Assembly (NCBI GenBank): GCA_023136985.1
Contig: JAGLQD010000087.1
Span: 1-9,355, forward strand
Direction: 5' to 3'
DNA length: 9,355 nucleotides
Origin: Candidatus Sabulitectum sp.
GTDB lineage: Bacteria; Fermentibacterota; Fermentibacteria; Fermentibacterales; JCC-6
The notes under the pieces were generated by a model. It had not been told where the DNA came from and made no database searches. It saw only the letters and a list, made by a program, of their open reading frames with translations. Below, in pieces: positions 1-6,665 of the stretch; positions within the stretch are counted from its first letter, which is position 1; each line of letters begins with the position of its first letter. Made by a program: the position numbers and the translations under genes.

Positions 1-104
1 AAGAGCGTGACCGAGTAAGCAACATTGCCGGAAACGAGACGCTCCCCTGCGTAGTATGGGAATACCACATCGGCATTAGCTACCACCCGGACGGCTATAA
101 TACA

Positions 105-148
105 CGCTAATCATCGGCAAATAGCGTTGCTATTCCGGCTAACGCCGG
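105..148. repeat. Cluster of short inverted repeats
   Basis: Two perfect small hairpins lie side by side: AATAGC-GTT-GCTATT (120-134) and CCGGC-TAAC-GCCGG (135-148). An overlapping alternative pairs CGCTA (about 105-109) with TAGCG (122-126). There is no T-run after either hairpin, so an intrinsic terminator is unlikely. The element could be a REP-like palindrome, a decayed recombination site or the base of a structured RNA. The GGCTAAC at 137-143 is one base off an integron attC R'' box, but no matching GTTRRRY end is found, so attC is not supported. Confidence 0.45.
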
Positions 149-373
149 GACGCCGCTCGATTTCTGGCTCTGGTGCTTTCTTCTCAAATTAGCATGCATT
201 CTGTGCTGTCGCCAGGACGCCCTTCGATATTTTCTCCATTGCTTTCTATCTCGCCCGTGAGGCGCTACTGCACAATGCCTATTGTCAGTCACGCTCCAGT
301 AAATTCTATCGGTTGACCCCAATGGATAATCTTGGCATGCTTCGAGGAATGTTAAGTTTGTTTTCTTTTCAAA

Positions 374-380
374 AAGGAGG
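374..380 (+). promoter_or_regulatory. Ribosome binding site deciding a TTG start
   Basis: A near-perfect Shine-Dalgarno sequence, AAGGAGG, ends 7 bases before the TTG at 388. It selects this TTG over the in-frame upstream codon at 313, because the protein starting at 388 begins directly with a signal peptide. Confidence 0.9.
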
Positions 381-387
381 GGTTCAA

Positions 388-2373
388 TTGAGAAGAGCGA
401 TACCTATTTTACTGGCAGTTCTTGTTTCCGCGTCCGTGGCTGCTCCGTCGATGATGGGAGTCCCCGGGCTGTACAGAGTGAACAGCGCCATTCCTCTGGG
501 ATTCAATGAAATCTCTTTTAAGCTGGGGACCTCTTACTGGACCGCGGCTAACGAATACACCAACTTCATCTACCACAGTCACTATCTGCCTCAGACTCTG
601 CTTTTTCCGGAAATCACAGAGACTGAGCACACAGGACAAGGCAGGCTCAGCCTTGCTTACGGAGTATGGGACTATGTTGATCTTGCGGCAACTGCAAGTT
701 ACTCCGGAACATATTACGAAAGGGATCTCTATGAAGAACGCTCAACCGGCCACTGGGAGGAAATCCAGGGGTTCGAGAGTGTAAATATTGTTCTTCACGG
801 TGGATACAATCCCATTCCCACAGTTGAAGACATTGTCTGGCTGGGCGCTGACTTCCGCATCGGGCTGGCTCCTGCAGACACTGTATTCCTTCGCAATCTG
901 GATGATCCTGACGGGCAGTGGCATACAGGACAGATGATCAGCACAGTCCGTAAACCATTCAGCACTACCGGTAACGGAAGCTACTCAATGGATTTCCTTA
1001 TCACCGGTGATTTTGGCCGCTGGCTGCCCATGGCACCTGCCAAAATGCATCTTAACTTCGGCTATTCCAAATACACGCAGAATTACAATTTCACTGATTT
1101 CAGGGTTTCTCCCGATTCTGTTGGTTGGAATTACTCTGATTCCACATCTATCGCACTTGAGGTCACCGATGGAATCTTCAACTTCGGCTTTGGGCTGGAA
1201 GTTCCCACTCCATACGCAGACATATTCTTTGAATACACAAACCAGAAACTTCTTGACAGAGATAACGCCAGTGTGTCTTATTTCACACCTGGAGTTCGAT
1301 TCAAGAACAACTCCGGTACTTTCATTGATATTACTTTTGATTTGAGCACAAGTGAATTCGATCCTCAGTACTACGATCTTGGACACGGGCTCTATCAGAC
1401 AGACAGCGTTGTCACTGAAGCCCAGCGCGCAGAAAGAGCTCCACTTCCTATTGGTGGTGTTTTTGACTGGGGTGTAGGGCTTGGTCTTGGCTTTTCATCT
1501 GACATGATGGGTAAAGAAGAACAATCAAATATGGCAACACTCAGTGGAACTGTTACTGATTCTCTCACCGGAGCAGCGGTTTTCTCTACGATCACATTCC
1601 CCGGTGTTCCCATTCCCAATGTAACCAGTGATGAGATCACAGGCTTTTACACTCACTTGATCCCTGCAGGAGAGGTCCCAGTTACAGTGGTTGCTCCTGG
1701 ATATGGAGATGCCAGTGCCATCGTGGTTCTCGGACGGAATCAGTCAATAACTCTTAACTTCAAGCTTGTCCCCAACCTGGGAACCATCAGCGGCTCAGTA
1801 AGAGACGGCGAAGGCAGACCAATAGCTAACGCCACAGTTATTATTGGCAGCACTACTCCTGTTACTGTAACAACCAGCAGTGTCGGTGTTTATACTGCTC
1901 AGGTTGAGGCAGGCACCTGGCCGGTTGCCGTGCAGATAGAGGGCTACATATCAGACAATCAGACTACTACGATTATTGCCAACGAGACTGTCAGCCTTTC
2001 CTTCACCCTTCGCTCAGCACTCCGTGCCGGTGAAGTTATGAGCTTTGACAACATCTACTTTGCCTCTGGAAGTGCAAACCTCAAACCAGAGAGTTTCCCA
2101 ATTCTGGACAGTGTCGCCATTCTACTCCGGGACAATCCTACAGCAAGAATACAGATAGCCGGACATACTGACAGCGACGGCGGAGAAAGTGCAAACCAGA
2201 CCCTCAGCCAGAATCGTGCTCAGTCTGTCTATCAGTACCTGATAAGCAAGGGCATTGCAGGCAACAGGCTTACAACAATCGGGCACGGTGAAACCAACCC
2301 GATAGTACCCAACAACTCTGCAGCCAACAAGGCACGAAACCGCAGGATAGAGTTCACTGTTCTAAGCATCTAG
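388..2373 (+). CDS. OmpA-family outer-membrane protein with two regulatory-like repeats
   Basis: Predicted 661-residue envelope protein that anchors the outer membrane to peptidoglycan. Residues 1-19 (LRRAIPILLAVLVSASVAA, initiator read as Met) form a signal peptide. Residues about 25-375 are rich in alternating aromatic/polar strands and resemble an outer-membrane beta-barrel, although I do not recognise a named family. Two carboxypeptidase-regulatory-like beta-sandwich domains follow (about 382-462 and 464-545; SGTVTDSLTGAAV and SGSVRDGEGRPIANA). An OmpA-C peptidoglycan-binding domain ends the protein (about 549-661), with the diaminopimelate-binding pair Asp595 (GHTD) and Arg610 (SQNRAQ), 15 residues apart as in E. 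coli OmpA. The TTG start is chosen because of the strong AAGGAGG site and the signal peptide. An ATG-like frame extension back to 313 would bury the signal peptide. The gene is monocistronic, ends at a terminator and is convergent with the kinase. The OmpA-C assignment is firm; the barrel is inferred. Confidence 0.9.
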   Translation: MRRAIPILLAVLVSASVAAPSMMGVPGLYRVNSAIPLGFNEISFKLGTSYWTAANEYTNFIYHSHYLPQTLLFPEITETEHTGQGRLSLAYGVWDYVDLAATASYSGTYYERDLYEERSTGHWEEIQGFESVNIVLHGGYNPIPTVEDIVWLGADFRIGLAPADTVFLRNLDDPDGQWHTGQMISTVRKPFSTTGNGSYSMDFLITGDFGRWLPMAPAKMHLNFGYSKYTQNYNFTDFRVSPDSVGWNYSDSTSIALEVTDGIFNFGFGLEVPTPYADIFFEYTNQKLLDRDNASVSYFTPGVRFKNNSGTFIDITFDLSTSEFDPQYYDLGHGLYQTDSVVTEAQRAERAPLPIGGVFDWGVGLGLGFSSDMMGKEEQSNMATLSGTVTDSLTGAAVFSTITFPGVPIPNVTSDEITGFYTHLIPAGEVPVTVVAPGYGDASAIVVLGRNQSITLNFKLVPNLGTISGSVRDGEGRPIANATVIIGSTTPVTVTTSSVGVYTAQVEAGTWPVAVQIEGYISDNQTTTIIANETVSLSFTLRSALRAGEVMSFDNIYFASGSANLKPESFPILDSVAILLRDNPTARIQIAGHTDSDGGESANQTLSQNRAQSVYQYLISKGIAGNRLTTIGHGETNPIVPNNSAANKARNRRIEFTVLSI

Positions 2374-2392
2374 CTGAATAAGCACCCGACAG

Positions 2393-2423
2393 AGAAGCCC
2401 GGCCGGTGGCCGGGCTTCTTTTT
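2393..2423 (+). terminator. Intrinsic terminator of the OmpA-family gene
   Basis: A perfect 12-base-pair GC-rich stem (AGAAGCCCGGCC paired with GGCCGGGCTTCT) with a GGT loop is followed by a T-run at 2419-2423. It starts 20 bases after the stop codon. On the opposite strand the same hairpin is followed by CTGTCGGG, which has no T-run, so it is probably efficient only for the plus-strand gene. I see no separate terminator for the convergent kinase gene. Confidence 0.95.
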
Positions 2424-2471
2424 ATACAGATCTTTGTGAGTACAGTATCGCCGAGAGAGCTTCCCCTTTTG

Positions 2472-4193
2472 TTACATCTCCAGCACTTCCCTGACCTTTA
2501 ATGCAAGATCCAACATTGAAAACGGTTTCTGAATAAAGCGCAGACTTTTTTCCGGATGATCTGATGAAGGGAAAGAGTACCCTGACATAAAAAGAGGCTT
2601 GGTGTAAGGACTTACCTTGATGATCTTTTCAGCCAATTCCTGACCATTCATTCCCGGCATTACAAGATCTGTAAGCAGCAAATGGATTTCACCCTCATGC
2701 CTCTGGACTATCTTCAAAGCCATATCGGGAAGACCGGCGGAAAGAACAATGTAGTTAAGCCCCTCAAGCATGGTCTGGGTCATCTCCAGCACAGCCACAT
2801 CGTCTTCAACAAGCAGAATGCATTCACCATTTCCAGCGGGCACTTTCTTGGAAAAATCAAGTCTTTTTTCTGCTGCTTCCTGTGTGGAGCCCGGCAGATA
2901 AATATGAATAGCAGTTCCTTTTTCCTGCTCACTCCATACATCGACATATCCTCTGTTCTGCTTCACTATTCCATAAACCGTTGCCAGGCCCAGACCGCTA
3001 TTCTGTCCTATTCCCCTGGTTGTGAAGAATGGTTCAAAAATGTGACCCACCACTTCCCTGTCAATACCGCAGCCACTATCTCTGACTGTGAGCCTCATAT
3101 AGTCTCCAGGGATAATTCCAAGGTGATCCTCGCAGTAACTTTCATCAATAATGACATTCACTGTTTCTATGCGGATCTGCCCAACTCCGTCGATGGCGTC
3201 TCTTGCATTCACACACAAATTGACCAGTATCTGATCCAGCTGACCGGGATCCATTTCAGCAGTCCACAAATTAGTTCCAGGTAACCATACAAGATCCACC
3301 TGCTCTCCGATCAATCGTCTCAGCATATTGAACATGGTTGAGATGGAATCATTAACATTCAGGATTTCCGGCCGAACAATTTGTTTTCTGGCAAAAGCCA
3401 GCAATTGTCTTGTAAGAGTGGCAGAACCTTCAGCAGTATGGTGAATCTGTGAGAACACATCATAGTGTTTATCAGACGGAGAAAGCCCCTGCAAAGCAAT
3501 TTCAGTATGACCAAGAATCACTGTCAACAGATTGTTGAAGTCATGAGCTATCCCACCGGCAAGACGCCCCAGCGATTCCATTTTGTGAGCAGTTGCAGGT
3601 ATATCCCGGGCTGTATCATTTTCTAAAAGAGTGTTTTTTGTTTCCCTGGCTACTTGCTCCAGCACCAGTTGAACCATTTCCCCCATAAATTCAGCTTTAC
3701 TGATAAGATCGTTCCGGGATACTACAGGAACATGTTTCAGGGATTTAAGATATCCACTTCTGTTGTACCCGAAACTTTTTGCCTGTCTTCTAAATCTCTT
3801 CAGGTCTGGTTCCTCAATAAACACTTGACCTATAACCAGAGATGCTATGTGCTTATCCCTGATTGTTATTGGAATTGCACAATTCACCAGTCCGTGCTCG
3901 CATTCCTCAAGAATCGCCTGACCAGGCTTATCCAGAAGGCTAAGAAGATGCCTGCGGCTTCTGACACAACCAAAAGAAGATTCTATACATTCTCTGTGAA
4001 ATTCAGAGCAGACATCCCGCCATCCGGTATCAATCAAAATGCTCATACCGGGATGGTCCAGAAGAACTACAGGAAAACCTGTAGCTTCAGTGTATTTTCG
4101 AAAGACTTTGCGAAGATCATCCAGATCCACCAGAGCGCATATATCGCACTCCTCGTGGACTGAAAGAGACTCACCACTGTTTTTCTTTGTCAT
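2472..4193 (-). CDS. Soluble PocR-domain hybrid histidine kinase
   Basis: A 573-residue cytoplasmic signalling kinase with no membrane segment. Residues about 14-185 form a PocR-type ligand-binding domain (CEHGLVNCAIPI, then IGQVF) with seven cysteines, including CDIC at 16-19. A dimerisation/phosphoacceptor helix follows, with His217 in GGIAHDFNNLL. The ATPase domain (about 310-435) has an N box (NLCVNARDAI), a G1 box (DSGCGI), an F box (FEPFFTT) and a G2 box (GLGLA). A C-terminal receiver (about 458-573) has acidic residues in LVEDD, phosphoacceptor Asp509 (LLTDLVMPG) and Lys556 (QKPF). The ATG at 4193 is preferred: GAGG lies 5 bases upstream and the leader before it is short. An in-frame TTG at 4223 would add 10 residues but lacks a ribosome site. 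No HPt or output domain is present, so phosphotransfer partners must lie elsewhere. The ligand is unknown. Confidence 0.93.
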   Translation of the reverse strand: MTKKNSGESLSVHEECDICALVDLDDLRKVFRKYTEATGFPVVLLDHPGMSILIDTGWRDVCSEFHRECIESSFGCVRSRRHLLSLLDKPGQAILEECEHGLVNCAIPITIRDKHIASLVIGQVFIEEPDLKRFRRQAKSFGYNRSGYLKSLKHVPVVSRNDLISKAEFMGEMVQLVLEQVARETKNTLLENDTARDIPATAHKMESLGRLAGGIAHDFNNLLTVILGHTEIALQGLSPSDKHYDVFSQIHHTAEGSATLTRQLLAFARKQIVRPEILNVNDSISTMFNMLRRLIGEQVDLVWLPGTNLWTAEMDPGQLDQILVNLCVNARDAIDGVGQIRIETVNVIIDESYCEDHLGIIPGDYMRLTVRDSGCGIDREVVGHIFEPFFTTRGIGQNSGLGLATVYGIVKQNRGYVDVWSEQEKGTAIHIYLPGSTQEAAEKRLDFSKKVPAGNGECILLVEDDVAVLEMTQTMLEGLNYIVLSAGLPDMALKIVQRHEGEIHLLLTDLVMPGMNGQELAEKIIKVSPYTKPLFMSGYSFPSSDHPEKSLRFIQKPFSMLDLALKVREVLEM

Positions 4194-4252
4194 AACCACC
4201 TCATCAGTTCGCAGCAAGCACAATACAAGTCTGACGCCACCACAGGAATAAA

Positions 4253-4281
4253 ATGATACAAGCTCCGGGGAATCAGGTCAA
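4253..4281 (-). promoter_or_regulatory. Sigma70-type promoter for the hybrid kinase
   Basis: On the minus strand, TTGACC (4281-4276, five of six matches to TTGACA) is separated by exactly 17 bases from TATCAT (4258-4253, five of six matches to TATAAT). Transcription would start near 4246, giving a leader of about 53 bases before the kinase ATG at 4193. The promoter lies wholly between the NUDIX stop and the kinase, so the kinase can be expressed independently of the genes upstream. Confidence 0.8.
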
Positions 4282-4286
4282 GAATA

Positions 4287-4319
4287 GATTTCAGAAAGAA
4301 TACAGAAAGAATACAGAAA
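4287..4319 (-). repeat. Three tandem 11-base repeats, probable operator
   Basis: On the minus strand, TTTCTGTATTC occurs twice in perfect tandem (4319-4309 and 4308-4298), followed by a diverged third copy, TTTCTGAAATC (4297-4287). The array begins two bases after the NUDIX TAG stop and ends 5 bases before the -35 box. An 11-base period is about one helical turn, so a bound protein would sit on one face of the DNA. The CTGT-rich 11-base arrangement resembles the direct repeats bound by OmpR/PhoB-type response regulators (PhoB boxes have CTGTCA units at 11-base intervals). The regulator's identity is inference. Confidence 0.65.
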
Positions 4320-4320
4320 A

Positions 4321-4803
4321 CTATTTCACTATGAAATTTCCATCGTACTTTTTTAGATCTTCAAGGGTTTCGGCGTATACCTCGTGCAGATCCGGCAGGT
4401 CGTTCGTGGGAAAAAATTCAGCTCCCATGGTTTCATCCGTTTCTCTCACAAGATCACCATCCCAGTCGTCCACACGAAATACAAGAACAAACATCTGCAC
4501 CTTGTCTCCGTTTGGGTATGCAAATGAATAACGAGGGTGGGAATAGAGCGCAAAGGGTGTAGCAGAAATAACGTTCAATCCGGTTTCTTCCATCACTTCC
4601 CGTTTCAAAGCATCCAGGGCAGAATCTCCGATCTCTACCGCTCCAGCAGGCATTCCCCACCTGCCTGAATCTGTGCGATGGATAAGAAGAACTCTTCCTT
4701 CACTGTCCCTGATAACAGCACGCACACCAGGCACAATGATTCTCTTATGGCCAACAAGCTTCCGAAGCTGGCCCATGTATGATTCTTCAAACGAGTTGCT
4801 CAT
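4321..4803 (-). CDS. NUDIX hydrolase
   Basis: A 160-residue hydrolase expected to cleave a nucleoside diphosphate linked to another moiety, using divalent metal; the substrate cannot be named. The Nudix box spans residues 54-76 (GAVEIGDSALDALKREVMEE, then TGL), with the metal-binding REVMEE core (Arg68, Glu69, Glu72, Glu73). The first canonical Glu of the GX5E part is Asp60, a conservative departure. The N-terminus (GQLRKLVGHKRIIVPGVRAVI) matches a common stand-alone NUDIX subgroup. The start at ATG 4803 is chosen because it makes a 4-base ATGA overlap with the radical SAM stop and has GGAA 6 bases upstream. A TTG at 4815 would add four residues but lies too close to the AAGGG. Cotranslation with the radical SAM gene is likely. 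Length is typical of the family. Confidence 0.92.
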   Translation of the reverse strand: MSNSFEESYMGQLRKLVGHKRIIVPGVRAVIRDSEGRVLLIHRTDSGRWGMPAGAVEIGDSALDALKREVMEETGLNVISATPFALYSHPRYSFAYPNGDKVQMFVLVFRVDDWDGDLVRETDETMGAEFFPTNDLPDLHEVYAETLEDLKKYDGNFIVK

Positions 4804-5858
4804 TTCTGATTCCAATCCCTTCTACACAATTTTTCGCTGTAAAGAGCAAGAAGATCATCACGGCTCGAATAGATCTTCAACCCATTAGCATTACCGAATT
4901 CCTTAACCAGATACGCCGGAGAAAGGTGATGCAATGTTTTCAGGCCAGGCACTTCATTGTTTTCATATCTCCGCAAAATAGTGTCAACAGAATCTGTTTT
5001 CAGGTTTCCAATACACCACCATGGCTCAAGTGTTCCAATATTGGAGTAGACATCCCAGTTGCTGCACACAAAAAACCACAGATCTTCCGTCGGATCTTCT
5101 TTCAGAAATCGGGCACTGACAATTTCGGAAACCAGTTCTGCTTCTGTGCTCCAGAGTACTTCTTTATCCAGATGTCTCCGGGAGGCGGTCAGTAGTTTTT
5201 CCGGAAGATCAGAAACCTGATCAGTGGCTGGTCTCAGGTGCTCCAACTTCCTGGCCTCTCCTTCTGGTCCCGGAAGGTTTAGAAATATCTTGAACTCATC
5301 ATAAGATCCGGTTATCTTTTCCTGCAAAGCCAGCAGATCGTCCAGCTCAGGCAATAGGTTTGTGGTTAGGAAAACCTGCCAGCGCGGTTTCATCCCACTA
5401 TCCAATAAGCGTTCTGTGGCAGTTAATGCATCTGCGAAAGCACCCTTTCTTCTGTAAAACCAGTCTGTTGTTTTCTGCATGCCGAAAAAGGTGATCTGAC
5501 AGGTATCCGGGCCAACAGACTTGGCCCACGGAAGGTAAGTTCTGTCTCTGGCTATCCGCCACATGCTGAGCAGCTCGAAGCGATTGGGTTTGCCGTCCCC
5601 AAGCTCTGCCTCAAGATCATACAGATACCTGTAATCGTCTCTGAAATCCGGCTCACGGAAGTGGGTTGAAACTGCAAGAGTCCTGATGGGTGTATCCGCC
5701 TGCTGAATGAATTCGCGAAATTGAGCAACTCCCCACCGAACATCAGTTTCTGAGAGAGTACGATTGTTTCCCTTGCCCAGCCAGCAGTGGCGGCAACGGT
5801 TGGGACATCCTGCCATATCAAAAGCAACACCAATTCGTTCTGTACTGATAATTGGCAT
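4800..5858 (-). CDS. Radical SAM protein with reduced SPASM-like tail
   Basis: A 352-residue radical SAM enzyme. The cluster motif is CPNRCRHC (Cys18, Cys22, Cys25, CX3CX2C), very near the N-terminus, which should hold a 4Fe-4S cluster that cleaves S-adenosylmethionine. The barrel runs to about residue 230. The C-terminal part (about 262-300) reads VCSNWDVYSNIG...CIGNLKTDSVDTIL. This has the shape of a SPASM/twitch segment (VYxN and GNL elements) but only Cys265 and Cys282 of the usual set, with a lone Cys345 later. The reaction and substrate are not recognisable. The start at ATG 5858 is supported by AGGAGA at 5873-5868, 9 bases upstream and inside the end of the HAD gene; a TTG at 5894 would overlap that gene. 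The HAD stop lies one base before this ATG and the NUDIX start overlaps its stop, so the three genes form one block. Confidence 0.9.
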   Translation of the reverse strand: MPIISTERIGVAFDMAGCPNRCRHCWLGKGNNRTLSETDVRWGVAQFREFIQQADTPIRTLAVSTHFREPDFRDDYRYLYDLEAELGDGKPNRFELLSMWRIARDRTYLPWAKSVGPDTCQITFFGMQKTTDWFYRRKGAFADALTATERLLDSGMKPRWQVFLTTNLLPELDDLLALQEKITGSYDEFKIFLNLPGPEGEARKLEHLRPATDQVSDLPEKLLTASRRHLDKEVLWSTEAELVSEIVSARFLKEDPTEDLWFFVCSNWDVYSNIGTLEPWWCIGNLKTDSVDTILRRYENNEVPGLKTLHHLSPAYLVKEFGNANGLKIYSSRDDLLALYSEKLCRRDWNQK

Positions 5859-5859
5859 A

Positions 5860-6558
5860 TCAGGATTTCTCCTGCAACGACAGCAGATCCTCAATCAGTA
5901 TTCTCAGCTCATGAATGTTTTCTGCTGCGTGGTCTGCAGCCTTTGAATCCGATCTGTTTGCGCCGTACAGCACTGTTTGCATTCCTGCAGAAGTTGCACC
6001 GATAATATCATATTGAATCGAATCTCCAACAAAAAGACACTTTTCCGGAAGGACATTAAGCTTCCTGCTCATGAGTAGAAATATCTCCGGGTCAGGTTTT
6101 GACAAGCCGATCTCACCGGCAATGAGTATCTCCTGAAAAAGCTCTCTCATCCCTGATGCCTCTATTCTCTGTCTCTGCAGCACGCTGTCAGATGCATTGG
6201 TAATCAAACCAAGTTTAACTCTGTTCTCCAGATTTTTAAGAAGATCTGCAGCACCTGAATATGCTTTTGTCTCCTTTAGAAGCAACTCTCTGTGAATGTC
6301 TGTAAAGCTATCTTTCCAGGTCATTCCCATTTTCTTGAATGCGTACGACAATCTGTATTTAAACATCAGAAGTGGATCGATCTTTCCGCTTACAACCAGC
6401 TCATGGAACTGCATAATTCCCTCAACCGAAGCTTCGGTAAACTCTTCAGCGGTACAATCTGAATCAGTTAAACCATGAATGTACTTAAGGGCAGCAGTGT
6501 CCGACTCAACAAAGTCAGCAAGAGTTCCGTCAAAATCAAAAATCACTGCCTGAATCAT
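5860..6558 (-). CDS. HAD-superfamily phosphatase (HAD-IA type)
   Basis: A 232-residue haloacid-dehalogenase-like hydrolase, most likely a small-molecule phosphatase. Motif I is DFDGT, with nucleophile Asp8 and acid/base Asp10. A helical cap of subfamily I type lies between about residues 15 and 95. Motif II is LITNAS (Thr120), motif III Lys154 in SKPDPEIF, and motif IV GDSIQYD (Asp179, Asp184). All catalytic positions are intact and the length is normal. The start at ATG 6558 is preferred because motif I follows at once, as is usual, and AGG lies 7 bases upstream. The frame extends further back to 6756 but there it overlaps the GH85 gene and reads as non-family sequence. The gene lies 107 bases beyond the GH85 stop, with no clear terminator or promoter in the gap, and directly precedes the radical SAM gene. 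Pyrophosphatase or phosphoglycolate-phosphatase activity are alternatives. Confidence 0.92.
   Translation of the reverse strand: MIQAVIFDFDGTLADFVESDTAALKYIHGLTDSDCTAEEFTEASVEGIMQFHELVVSGKIDPLLMFKYRLSYAFKKMGMTWKDSFTDIHRELLLKETKAYSGAADLLKNLENRVKLGLITNASDSVLQRQRIEASGMRELFQEILIAGEIGLSKPDPEIFLLMSRKLNVLPEKCLFVGDSIQYDIIGATSAGMQTVLYGANRSDSKAADHAAENIHELRILIEDLLSLQEKS
5868..5873 (-). promoter_or_regulatory. Ribosome binding site of the radical SAM gene
   Basis: AGGAGA on the minus strand lies 9 bases before ATG 5858. It is embedded in the last codons of the HAD gene, which favours translational coupling and fixes the start. Confidence 0.8.
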
Positions 6559-6665
6559 CGAGTCACCTGCATCTCTCATTGCTGTTGTCGGGGTTTTGGA
6601 AAATACGCGATCAGTTCCAAACGCATCAAAGTTCAAATCGACAAGCAGAATTGCCTTCTTTTCCT

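Larger units (their letters stand above)
1..387. other. Left-edge region with no supportable gene
   Basis: I see no recognisable gene or RNA family here. A plus frame enters at base 3 and stops with TAA at 108-110 (35 codons, ending ...HPDGYNTR). The minus strand is also open from the left edge to a TGA at 111-113. Neither resembles a family I know, so a gene tail is possible but unproven. Bases 105-148 hold short palindromes, listed separately. A perfect TATAAT occurs at 96-101 but has no -35 partner at the right spacing. Nearer the gene at 388, TTGACC (313-318) and GATAAT (325-330) look promoter-like but are not spaced to work together, so I do not call a promoter. Confidence 0.4.

Noticed and set aside
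107..322. Minus-strand open frame of 71 codons
   Set aside because: Rich in Arg, His, Gln and Trp, no ribosome site, no family resemblance, and it runs through the palindromes; likely non-coding.
137..357. Integron attC site
   Set aside because: GGCTAAC (137-143) is one base off RYYYAAC and GTTAAGT (351-357) fits GTTRRRY, but the two are not complementary and no inner boxes are seen.
985..1386. Minus-strand open frame of 133 codons opposite the OmpA-family gene
   Set aside because: Antisense to a convincing signal-peptide and OmpA-domain gene; no start signal.
2393..2423. Bidirectional terminator serving the kinase as well
   Set aside because: The minus-strand reading of the hairpin is followed by CTGTCGGG, not a T-run, so only weak activity in that direction is likely.
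2682..3284. Plus-strand open frame of 200 codons inside the kinase gene
   Set aside because: Antisense to a gene with all kinase motifs intact; its protein is low in recognisable structure and has no ribosome site.
3654..4163. Plus-strand open frame of 169 codons opposite the PocR domain
   Set aside because: Antisense shadow of the sensor domain, with no family resemblance.
4287..4319. CRISPR array
   Set aside because: The repeats are 11 bases with no spacers, so they fit a regulator site, not CRISPR.
6559..6665. Promoter or terminator between the GH85 and HAD genes
   Set aside because: TTGAAC and TATTTT occur but about 25 bases apart, too far for sigma70; no stem with T-run is present.
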